Positions 1 to 5,657 of a stretch of 9,039 bases of DNA are shown here, in pieces. The translations under genes and the position numbers were made by a program. The first letter of the stretch is position 1. Each line of letters opens with the position of its first letter. The stretch spans positions 1-9,039 of the forward strand of contig JANOBJ010000259.1 of assembly GCA_031411575.1 (NCBI GenBank). Direction: 5' to 3'. The notes under the pieces were generated by a model. That model ran no database searches, was not told where the DNA came from, and saw only the letters and a program-made list of their open reading frames with translations. This DNA comes from JANOBJ01 sp031411575. GTDB taxonomy: Bacteria > Pseudomonadota > Gammaproteobacteria > Burkholderiales > Burkholderiaceae_C.

Positions 1-468
1 GTGATGGACCACCGCATCTTCAAGGTGCCGGTGCTCGGCTGGCTGTTCAAGCTGGCCAAGGCGATCCCGATCGCGCCGCGCGCCGAAGACCCGGTGGCCT
101 ACGACGCCGCCTTTGACGCCGCCGCCAAGGTGCTGCGCGAGGGCGATCTGCTCGCCATCTTCCCCGAAGGCGGCATCACCACCGACGGCACGCTGCAGCC
201 GTTCAAGGGCGGCATCATGAAAATCCTGGAGGCCGCGCAACGCGAAGGCGTGACGGCACCGGTGATCCCGATGGCCCTGACCAACCTGTGGGGCAGCTTC
301 TTCAGCCGCGTGGAACAGGTCAAGGGCAACAAGGTGGCCATGGTGCGCCCGTTCCGCCGCGGCCTGTTCAACCGCGTCGGCCTGAATGTCGGTGCGCCGC
401 TCGCGCCATCGCAGGTGCAGCCGGAGGTGTTGCAGGCGAGGGTGGCGGGGTTGCTGGCGGCGGGCTGA
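1..468 (+). CDS. PlsC-type lysophospholipid acyltransferase, C-terminal part (5' end outside window)
   Basis: The reading frame is open from the first base and ends at TGA 466-468, so this is the 3' end of a longer gene. The visible 155 residues match the C-terminal half of a PlsC (1-acyl-glycerol-3-phosphate acyltransferase) domain. A block-II-like stretch (VLGWLFKLAKAIPIAPR, residues 11-27) is followed by the FPEGGIT block III substrate-binding motif (54-60) and the VIPMAL block IV segment (88-93). The catalytic HX4D block lies upstream, outside the window. The family transfers an acyl group from acyl-ACP or acyl-CoA to a lysophospholipid at the inner membrane. From memory, this wording of the domain in Burkholderiales often forms the tail of an MFS transporter-PlsC fusion (LplT/Aas-like), but that cannot be tested here. 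GTG at 1 and ATG at 4 are probably internal codons, not the start. Confidence 0.85.
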   Translation: MMDHRIFKVPVLGWLFKLAKAIPIAPRAEDPVAYDAAFDAAAKVLREGDLLAIFPEGGITTDGTLQPFKGGIMKILEAAQREGVTAPVIPMALTNLWGSFFSRVEQVKGNKVAMVRPFRRGLFNRVGLNVGAPLAPSQVQPEVLQARVAGLLAAG

Positions 469-483
469 GCCGCCTGGCCTGCG

Positions 484-679
484 TCAGGGCGGCGCCACCG
501 AATAGGTCAGCGCCGTGACGCTGCCGCGCCAGTATGGCTTGCGGCCTTCGGGCTTCAGCCCGGCCACCATGCAGCGCTCGGGTGGCGTCAGCCGACCGCG
601 ACGCGCCACAGGCGGTGAGCGCGATCGCGATGATCGCCAGCACCGCCAGCAGCGCACCGATTCCCTTGATCCAGGCCAT
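484..679 (-). pseudogene. Small lipoprotein gene with a +1 frameshift
   Basis: A strong ribosome site (GGAGG, 687-691) lies 7 bases before ATG 677-679. It opens a lipoprotein signal peptide: MAWIKGIGA, a hydrophobic run, then lipobox LTAC with Cys24 (codon 608-610). Just after the Cys the original frame loses protein-like codon use. The neighbouring frame then reads RLTPPERCMVAGLKPEG onward to a TGA at 484-486, with almost every third codon position G or C. The span from ATG to that stop is 196 bases, 65 codons plus one, so removing one base within about 594-610 would give a 64-residue lipoprotein. The single extra base could be a real mutation or a sequencing or assembly error. The product would be an outer- or inner-membrane lipoprotein of unknown function. 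The gene sits 44 bases downstream of the M23 gene on the same strand and ends 15 bases from the convergent acyltransferase. Confidence 0.6.
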
Positions 680-686
680 GTGATGT

Positions 687-691
687 CCTCC
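687..691 (-). promoter_or_regulatory. Ribosome binding site of the small lipoprotein gene
   Basis: The minus strand reads GAGGAGGACATCAC before ATG 677-679, with a GGAGG core 7 bases from the start codon. This fixes the start of the lipoprotein signal peptide and shows that the N-terminal frame is the translated one upstream of the frameshift. Confidence 0.7.
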
Positions 692-723
692 TCTTCAGGG
701 GTGTGAATGGCCGAGGGTGGCTG

Positions 724-1668
724 TCAGGGCCGCGTGATGCGATCGCCGCGCACCAGAAAGCGCCCCTCAAACGTCACCGGCAGCGGCGCCCCGCCAAACG
801 GTGCGCCCGGCGCGCCGGGGCGTTGCGCCTGCAGGTGCAGGTGGGGTTCGTTGCTGCCGCCCGAGTTGCCAACCGCGCCCAGCGGCTGGCCGATGGCGAT
901 CGTTTCGCCGGCCTTGGCGCGCACCGAGCCGCGTTGCAGGTGGGCCAGCGCGACGTGCACATCACCGCAGGCCAGGATGACATGGTTGCCCGCCAGGTGC
1001 TGGCGGTCGTACTGTGGCACGCGCATGTCGGGCAGCCCGTCGACCGCCTGGACCACCGTGCCCGCACAGGGCGCCAGCACCGGCATGCCGAAAATCACGT
1101 AACGCGCCGGGTCTTCGGGCATGAAGCCGCGGGCCCGAAGACCGCCGCTATCGATGGCCACGAAGTCAACGGCCCAGCCATTGCCGCGCTAAGGTACGAA
1201 GCGCGGGTCGGGCGAGACCATCGACTCCAGGTGCGCGTTGATCAGCGCGTCGTTGCCGCCGTTGGCGACCAGAAAGGTGGCACCGCGCAGGGGCCAGGCC
1301 AGCGCCGCCGCGGGCTGATCGGGCGGGCGTGCACCCGCCAGCGCGCGCCAACCCGACACCAGGCCCGTGATGCCCAGGATGGTGGCGAACGCCAGCGCCA
1401 ACCAGCCCGGCGCGCCGAGCGGCCACCGGGCGGTGGGCGCGCGGCCCAGCAGTCCCCACACCGCGATCGCCACCAGCAGGGCCGCCGAAGCATGCACCGT
1501 CCACCAGGGGGGAAACATCCAGATGCCAACCCGCCCCAGTGCGCCCAGCACCAGCAGCGAGGCCCCCAGCTGCGCCGCCCAGCCGATGCGGTTGCGCGGC
1601 GGCGCTGCCAGCATCCACAGCACGAGTGCCACGGGCATCAGCAGCTGCAAGGCGTACACCCATGCCAT
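724..1668 (-). pseudogene. Membrane-anchored M23 (LytM-type) peptidase, interrupted by an in-frame amber codon
   Basis: One frame runs from ATG 1666-1668 to TGA 724-726 (315 codons including the final stop), broken only by TAG at 1189-1191 (codon 160). The first 159 codons give about four hydrophobic helices (near residues 4-20, 30-49, 58-74 and 86-106), then the start of a metallopeptidase domain (WPLRGATFLVANGGND..INAH). After the stop the domain continues in the same frame with RGNGWAVDFVAID, a GNHVILACGDVHVALAHL segment and GNSGGSNEPHLHLQAQ. The M23 zinc ligands would be the His of INAH, the Asp of AVDF and the second His of HLH, so the stop splits the active site. The family hydrolyses peptidoglycan cross-bridges or stems. 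TGG to TAG or CAG to TAG are both single changes that would explain the stop. Restart at GTG 1159-1161 would lack the first ligands. The gene begins 14 bases after the nitroreductase stop, which suggests co-transcription. Confidence 0.8.
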
Positions 1669-1682
1669 GGTGGTGCGCCGCC

Positions 1683-2657
1683 TCAGGGGTTGTCGATCAC
1701 GCTTTCGAGCGGGCGGCGCGGCGTGGCGGGCACGGGGTCGATCGGGTAGCCCAAGCGCAGCAGGATTTGCGCAAAGCCCGGTTCACCCACCAGCTGTTGC
1801 AACCGTGGCCGCTGCCCGGCAACCTGGATCGCCTGGTTCAGGTACGACGCCTGCAGGCCCAGTGTGCAGGCCGTGAGCAGCACGCGCTGCAAGGCCTGCC
1901 CGGCCAGCAGCCAGTCTTCGGGGCCATCCGCCTCGGTGCCCAGCACGGCCAGCAGCGGCGACGCGTCCGCCAGCTGCTGGTCCCTGGCGCCGACGCCGTG
2001 GCCCATGTCGAAGCTGCGCACCACGGCCTGCGCCACGGGCACCACCAGCCCCGGCAGGCTCAGCCCGTCGCCATGGCGCCGCGGGTGCATCCACTGGGCC
2101 AACTCGCGCCGCCAGCTCGGCATGGCCCACTGGATCGCGTCGCCTTCGGCCACCAGCGCCGCCATCGCGTGCCGGGTGCCGCAGGAATCAAGGGTCTTGA
2201 GCCAGGCACGCTCGCTGGCGGCGGTGTCTGACAATGCCGCCACTTGCGCATCGGGAACCGCTGCGTCGGCAAAGGTTTTCCGGTAGGTGCGACGCAGCGC
2301 CAAGGCACCCCACAAGGCCGCCAGCTCAGCCGGCACCGGGCCTGACGAGGCCATCTCCACCGCCGCCAGCCGGTCGCTGTCATGGCCATCAGGCAACAGG
2401 GTGATGCGCAGGGGAACCTGCTCATGCGCGGCGGCCACCCGCAGGTTAAACAGCGCACAGCCGCAGCTGATCGTGAGCTCGCGGTCTTCCGGGTCATTGA
2501 CGGGCAACGCCCGGGTTCGATCGGCCAGCAGGTCGATGCCGCCATCGCGCAGGCGGAAAGCCCAGGGTTGCGTGTTGTGGCTGGACGGCGCCAGCACCGC
2601 CGACGCCAGCAGCGTGCGCGCGGTTTCGCGATCAAGGCCGTATTGTGTGGAAGGCAT
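1683..2657 (-). CDS. Acg-family nitroreductase-like FMN-binding oxidoreductase
   Basis: The 324-residue protein carries the N-terminal signature of Acg-type nitroreductases, LAPSSHNTQPWAFRL (residues 22-36). This is followed by DRTRALPVNDPEDRELTISC with GCALFNLR (about 46-73), RRTYRKTF near residue 130, and a C-terminal LGYPIDPVPATPRRPLESVI. Members have a doubled nitroreductase fold and bind FMN; the namesake Acg proteins belong to the mycobacterial DosR dormancy regulon, and the physiological substrate is generally unknown. No signal peptide is visible, so the protein should be cytoplasmic. The start at ATG 2655-2657 has only a weak purine-rich stretch upstream, but it gives the usual short lead before the signature. 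The gene is followed after 14 bases by the M23 gene. The 104-base gap to the SGNH gene upstream contains a weak terminator-like hairpin, so it may have its own promoter. Confidence 0.88.
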   Translation of the reverse strand: MPSTQYGLDRETARTLLASAVLAPSSHNTQPWAFRLRDGGIDLLADRTRALPVNDPEDRELTISCGCALFNLRVAAAHEQVPLRITLLPDGHDSDRLAAVEMASSGPVPAELAALWGALALRRTYRKTFADAAVPDAQVAALSDTAASERAWLKTLDSCGTRHAMAALVAEGDAIQWAMPSWRRELAQWMHPRRHGDGLSLPGLVVPVAQAVVRSFDMGHGVGARDQQLADASPLLAVLGTEADGPEDWLLAGQALQRVLLTACTLGLQASYLNQAIQVAGQRPRLQQLVGEPGFAQILLRLGYPIDPVPATPRRPLESVIDNP

Positions 2658-2733
2658 GGCGCGGGCTTTCGTGAGTCAAGAGGCCACTGCCAGTGTCGCC
2701 CCGCCCGCGCGCCGCGGGCTTGATCAAACGCAA

Positions 2734-2755
2734 AGCCGGCGCACGCTGCCCGGCT
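2734..2755 (-). terminator. Weak terminator-like hairpin after the SGNH hydrolase gene
   Basis: On the minus strand AGCCGG (2755-2750) and CCGGCT (2739-2734) form a perfect 6-bp GC-rich stem around a 10-base loop, 6 bases after the SGNH stop codon. The bases after the stem read TTGCGTTT, an interrupted T-rich tail. This fits a modest intrinsic terminator between the SGNH and nitroreductase genes, but stem and tail are both sub-optimal. Confidence 0.35.
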
Positions 2756-2761
2756 CTCCAC

Positions 2762-3580
2762 TCAAGGCTTGTAATACTCCTGCACCGTCTCCCAAGCCAC
2801 CGTCTGCAAATGCTTCGCAATCGCCGGGTCCAGGCCGGCGGTGTACTTCAGGTCAACCGGGGATTTCTTGAACAGTGCGGCGTAGGTGGTGCAGGCGGCG
2901 AGGTAGGTGCCGGCGGGGCTGGGGTGGCGCTTGTCGGCGATGTACAGGTTCAGGTCGGGCTTTTGCGCGATGGAGCGTGCAAAGGCCAGCCCGGCGGGGA
3001 TCACGAACACGTTGTTCTCGTTGCCGGCCCTGGTGTATTCCTCGGCCAGCTGGGCGGTCATCTCGGGTGCGTCCTGGTAGGCCCACGACATGAAGAACAC
3101 CGGCTTGGCACCGTGCTTGCGCACCGTGTCGCTGTGCTTTTTGGCGTAGTCCTTGAACACGGTTTTCAGCTGCGGGTGCAGCGGGCACTGGCTGCAGTCC
3201 ATCATGATGGCCACGTCGAACAGCTTGTCGAGCTTGTTGAACGACACCACGTTGCCGGCGCCAAACGAATAGCCGCCCACCGCGTTGGGGCGGAAGTATG
3301 AATCCACGTCGTGCCAGTCAAAGCCCGAGCCGCTGATCGTGATGGACGACGCGCGGTGCCGGAATCCCGGCATGCCCGCCTGGATCAACTGCCCGACGTG
3401 GCCGTGCAGGCTGTTGTTGTAGTAGAAAAAGCTGTTGCCGATGTAGAGGGCCGAGGCCGGGCTGTCGATGCCGGCGTCCAGCAGTTTGGGCTTGGTCTGG
3501 CCGACGGCGCAGCCGGTGCCAAGGCCCAACAGGGCCAGTGAAAGCAGGGCGCGCAGCACGGTGGCGGCGATGGGTCGCAT
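2762..3580 (-). CDS. SGNH/GDSL-like hydrolase, exported (probable lipoprotein)
   Basis: The 272-residue product starts with a signal peptide (two Arg, a Leu/Ala-rich core) ending at LGTGC, Cys24. The lipobox is imperfect because the -3 residue is Gly rather than Leu. Mature sequence contains LYIGNSFFYYNN (residues 45-56), the SGNH block I with Ser50 as expected nucleophile, and ADKRHPSPAGTYLAAC with Asp216 and His219 as the block V acid and base. The GNSF and HPS-GTYLAAC pair resembles the SGNH subgroup that includes DUF4886. The hydrolase would act in the periplasm or on the membrane on an ester or acetyl-group substrate that cannot be told from sequence. The start ATG 3578-3580 has a GGAG site (3588-3591) 7 bases before it. 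It lies 66 bases downstream of the CusF-like gene on the same strand, so it may be read with it. Confidence 0.8.
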   Translation of the reverse strand: MRPIAATVLRALLSLALLGLGTGCAVGQTKPKLLDAGIDSPASALYIGNSFFYYNNSLHGHVGQLIQAGMPGFRHRASSITISGSGFDWHDVDSYFRPNAVGGYSFGAGNVVSFNKLDKLFDVAIMMDCSQCPLHPQLKTVFKDYAKKHSDTVRKHGAKPVFFMSWAYQDAPEMTAQLAEEYTRAGNENNVFVIPAGLAFARSIAQKPDLNLYIADKRHPSPAGTYLAACTTYAALFKKSPVDLKYTAGLDPAIAKHLQTVAWETVQEYYKP

Positions 3581-3646
3581 GGTGTGTCTCCGGGTGTTGT
3601 GGTTGCCGCCTGCAGTTTAGCGGGGCTGGCGCGGATTCTGGCGGGC

Positions 3647-4033
3647 TCAGCGGGCCGGCTTCACTACCTCGATATGCGTGATGCGGTAATCGTCGGCCAC
3701 CTGTCTGGCCGCAAAGCGCACCTGATCGCCCTTTTTCAGGCGGCGCAGCATGGTGCGGTCGGCCAGCGCAAACTCCATGGTCATCGCGCCCATGCCCAGA
3801 CTCGGAATCGGGCCGTGGTTAAGCAGCAGCCGTTTGTCTTTGACGTACACGCCCACCACCTCGGCGGTGGCGAGCGGGGCTTTCGCGCCGGCAGGGGCTG
3901 AGCTGGCGGGGGCTGACGCGGGCCGGGCGGCGGCTTTTTCAGGCGACGAAGCCTGCGCGAACGCGTTGACGGATGCCGCCACCGCCAAGGCCAGCACCCC
4001 CCGCGCGAGGGTGGCGCCCGGCCAGCACCTCAC
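3647..4033 (-). CDS. CusF-like periplasmic copper-binding protein
   Basis: The 128-residue protein has a signal peptide (MRCWPGATLARG, Ala/Val core, cleavage after AFA at residue 26), an Ala/Pro/Ser-rich linker (28-56), and a CusF-type OB-fold domain. In that domain NHGPIPSLGMGAMTMEF (72-88) matches the metal site of E. coli CusF. His73, Met84 and Met86 correspond to His36, Met47 and Met49, while the stacking Trp44 is replaced by Met81. The KKGDQVRF segment that follows is also typical. The family binds Cu(I)/Ag(I) in the periplasm and hands it to efflux pumps. I chose GTG 4031-4033 because it overlaps the DUF1330 stop (GTGA) and has a GGAGGGG site (4036-4042) just before it. A longer frame from ATG 4112-4114 would overlap DUF1330 by 85 bases and bury the signal peptide. 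No Cus-type pump genes are in the window. Confidence 0.82.
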   Translation of the reverse strand: MRCWPGATLARGVLALAVAASVNAFAQASSPEKAAARPASAPASSAPAGAKAPLATAEVVGVYVKDKRLLLNHGPIPSLGMGAMTMEFALADRTMLRRLKKGDQVRFAARQVADDYRITHIEVVKPAR

Positions 4034-4317
4034 AGCCCCTCCGTCACGATCAGGTGTGAGCGGGTGGTGCGTTCGCGGATGGCCCGCAGCGCCTGGTACT
4101 CGGGCGAATCCCACCAGGCGCGGAACACCGCCATGCTCGGGAACTCCAGGATCACGCAGCGCTTGGGCAGCCAGCTGCCTTCGAGCTTCTCGGTGGCGCC
4201 GCCACGCGCCAGATACCGGCCCCCGACGGCCGCGATGGTGGCCGGCACCTTCTGGCGGTATTCCTCGTAGCCGGCGGCATCCAGCACTTCGACGTCGGCG
4301 ATCACATAGGCGGCCAT
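4030..4317 (-). CDS. DUF1330 family protein
   Basis: From ATG 4315-4317 the gene encodes 95 residues, the usual DUF1330 length. It begins MAAYVIADVEVLDAAGYEEY and carries the family's GGRYLARGG, LEGSWLPKRCVILEFPS and WWDSPEYQALRAIRERTT segments. DUF1330 is a dimeric alpha/beta-barrel (ferredoxin-like) family with no settled activity, predicted cytoplasmic. The frame extends upstream to 4392, but the extra 25 codons are Pro-rich and unlike the family. An AGGAG site (4326-4330) 8 bases before 4317 supports the shorter start. Its stop overlaps the GTG start of the CusF-like gene by 3 bases, so the pair is likely translationally coupled. It is the first gene of the leftward run, and its promoter should lie in the 221-base divergent region. 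Confidence 0.87.
   Translation of the reverse strand: MAAYVIADVEVLDAAGYEEYRQKVPATIAAVGGRYLARGGATEKLEGSWLPKRCVILEFPSMAVFRAWWDSPEYQALRAIRERTTRSHLIVTEGL
4036..4042 (-). promoter_or_regulatory. Ribosome binding site selecting the GTG start of the CusF-like gene
   Basis: GGAGGGG on the minus strand ends 2 bases before GTG 4031-4033 (4 bases counted from the GGAGG core) and lies inside the last codons of the DUF1330 gene. Together with the GTGA stop-start overlap it supports translational coupling and decides against the upstream ATG at 4112-4114. Confidence 0.55.
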
Positions 4318-4538
4318 GGGCGTTGCTCCTGGGGTGGGATGGAATGGGGTGGGTGACCAGCCGGGAGTGTGTGGCAGTTTGGGCAGGCGCACAACCGGGG
4401 CATCACAGGGCCTTGCTGCAAAAAGTATCTAAAAACGATACCCAAAATACATCTCTATGCGTCTTGTACCGAAATCAGGCCTGCTGGCGCTGCCGCGCGC
4501 CCACACTCCGTTCCGTGTTCAACAACCCCTGGAACGGT
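4318..4538. promoter_or_regulatory. Divergent intergenic region between the DUF1330 and YiaA-like genes
   Basis: This stretch separates two genes transcribed away from each other, so it should hold promoters for both. It contains an AT-rich island (about 4412-4455) unlike the surrounding GC-rich DNA, with a 5-bp inverted repeat GTATC (4425-4429) and GATAC (4437-4441) around a 7-base A-rich loop. A TTGCTG (4413-4418) followed about 18 bases later by GATACC is a poor sigma-70 match for the rightward gene. No convincing -35/-10 pair is visible for the leftward one. The inverted repeat could be an operator, but nothing identifies a regulator. Confidence 0.35.
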
Positions 4539-5027
4539 ATGCAAACCCTGATTCATCGCGACACCAAAGCCTGGCAACTGCAGGTCTGGGTGTCTTTTGC
4601 CATCGCGGTCTTTTTGTGCGGCGTCGGCCTGGCCTACCTGCCGGGCAAGGACCTGGACCGCGCCTTCATGGTGATGGGTTACTTCTTCTGCCTGTCGGCG
4701 GCGTTCGTGCTGGCCAAGTATGTGCGCGACAGCGAGCGCAGCCGCAGCGCCGGTGAGGCGGCCGACACGCCGATGTTTCGCTACGTGGTGTGGGGCGGCT
4801 TCTTCCTGGCGATGGCGCTGACCGGCTGGGGCCTGCTGCGCATGGAGGTCAACGAGACCTACAAGGCCTTTCTGGGCGTGAGCTGGCTGTACCTGATCAC
4901 CGGTACCTTCACGCTCGCCAAGACCCTGCACGACCGCCACGAGGCCGACCTGGCCGAAGCGCGGATGCGCGGCCACCGCGAAGGGCTGGAAGCCCGCACC
5001 GGGCGCACCGCGACCGCCGCCGAGTGA
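4539..5027 (+). CDS. YiaA/YiaB-like four-helix inner membrane protein
   Basis: The 162-residue product has four hydrophobic segments at about 14-34, 42-60, 82-100 and 110-128. They are arranged as two copies of a two-helix unit, each ending in a similar phrase (LAKYVRD at 58-64, LAKTLHD at 126-132). That is the layout of the YiaAB two-helix domain family, whose E. coli members YiaA and YiaB are inner membrane proteins of unknown function. A charged Arg/Glu-rich tail follows (133-162). The start ATG 4539-4541 gives the compact N-terminus MQTLIHRDTKAWQLQ; the upstream GGAACGG is a weak ribosome site, and the long upstream extension of this frame overlaps the opposite-strand genes and is not protein-like. 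The gene ends 116 bases before the next one, across a stretch of GC-rich direct repeats. Confidence 0.8.
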   Translation: MQTLIHRDTKAWQLQVWVSFAIAVFLCGVGLAYLPGKDLDRAFMVMGYFFCLSAAFVLAKYVRDSERSRSAGEAADTPMFRYVVWGGFFLAMALTGWGLLRMEVNETYKAFLGVSWLYLITGTFTLAKTLHDRHEADLAEARMRGHREGLEARTGRTATAAE

Positions 5028-5037
5028 TCTCCCGGAG

Positions 5038-5100
5038 CCCGTGCCGGGTGACTCGCCATGCCCGTGCCGGTGACCCCCTCAACCCGCGCCGGGCTGACCC
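5038..5100 (+). repeat. Three imperfect GC-rich direct repeats at about 22-23 bp spacing
   Basis: CCCGTGCCGGGTGAC (5038), CCCGTGCCGGTGACC (5061) and CCCGCGCCGGGCTGACCC (5083) share a CCCGYGCCGG core followed by TGAC. Start-to-start distances are 23 and 22 bases, about two helical turns. They fill most of the gap between the YiaA-like gene and the 5144 gene. A short ACCCC-GGC-GGGGT hairpin follows the last copy. They may be a leftover tandem duplication or regulator sites. Confidence 0.5.
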
Positions 5101-5143
5101 CGGCGGGGTTCCTTCCAACCTGAAACGCTTCAAGGAGCCTGTG

Positions 5144-5638
5144 ATGAACCCACGATCTTTCGCGCCGTCGCGCAACCGAATTGCTACGATATTAATAGCT
5201 GCAAATGTCCTGCTGGCAGGCACAACAGGGCTAAACCTTGCCCAGGCGCAGGGGGAGGCCTCGGCCCTGAGCGCGGCCTCCGCCTTGCCGGTTGCCTCCG
5301 TCGTGATGGGCGGCAGCGCTGCGGTGGGGGCGTCGGCTGGCGCGGTGGTGGCGGTGCCGGTGATGCTGTCGGTAGCCGGCACGGTACTGGTGGTGAAGGC
5401 GGCCGAGGTCAGTGCGCGCGGCACGGTGTACCTGCTGGAGCGCGCGTCCGACGGCGCGCGGGTCAGCGTCGAGGTGCTGGGCTGGGGCATCGGCGCGGCC
5501 TCGCTGGTGGCGGGCACGCTGGTCACGGTGAGCGTGGTGGGCGCGGGCACCGTGCTGTCGGCCGCGGGCGAGGCAATCGCCTTCTTGCCCAACGCACTGG
5601 GCCGCGCGCTGATGCACAACGAACGCCTGACGTACTGA
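5144..5638 (+). CDS. Hydrophobic exported protein of unknown function, upstream partner of DUF2145
   Basis: The 164-residue protein is preceded by an AAGGAG site (5131-5136), 7 bases before ATG 5144. Residues 1-34 look like a signal peptide (Arg-rich start, core IATILIAANVLLAG, cleavage near AQA). The rest is rich in Ala, Gly and Val, with two long hydrophobic stretches (about 47-82 and 110-145) showing small-residue spacing, separated by a polar segment TVYLLERASDGARVSVEVLG. The C-terminus LPNALGRALMHNERLTY is short and charged. I do not recognise a named domain. It is probably anchored in or associated with a membrane. The DUF2145 gene starts 19 bases downstream with its own GGAGG, so the two are likely one operon. 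The signal-peptide core is encoded by an AT-rich segment (5181-5210) related to the intergenic repeats. Confidence 0.72.
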   Translation: MNPRSFAPSRNRIATILIAANVLLAGTTGLNLAQAQGEASALSAASALPVASVVMGGSAAVGASAGAVVAVPVMLSVAGTVLVVKAAEVSARGTVYLLERASDGARVSVEVLGWGIGAASLVAGTLVTVSVVGAGTVLSAAGEAIAFLPNALGRALMHNERLTY

Positions 5639-5657
5639 CCGTGGAGGACCCACCGCC

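Noticed and set aside
456..474. GGCGGC/GCCGCC hairpin overlapping the acyltransferase stop codon as a terminator
   Set aside because: The stem is only 6 bp, lies partly within coding sequence and has no T-tract; such stems are common by chance at this GC content.
703..1749. Long plus-strand open frame (348 codons) opposite the M23 gene
   Set aside because: It is Arg/Gln/His-rich, has no domain or ribosome site, and lies antisense to clear M23 and membrane-protein sequence. Long antisense frames are expected in GC-rich DNA.
2685..2695. CACTG-C-CAGTG palindrome upstream of the nitroreductase start
   Set aside because: It is short, single, and cannot be linked to a known regulator; it may be chance in a GC-rich gap.
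2720..2727. TTGATCAA as an ANR/FNR-type anaerobic box before the nitroreductase gene
   Set aside because: The family site needs TTGAT and ATCAA halves separated by four bases; here the halves overlap, so it is only an 8-base palindrome.
4909..5619. Minus-strand open frame (236 codons) opposite the 5144 gene
   Set aside because: Composition is Ser/Thr/Ala/Arg noise across a gene boundary and repeats, with no family match; the plus-strand gene has a ribosome site and signal peptide.
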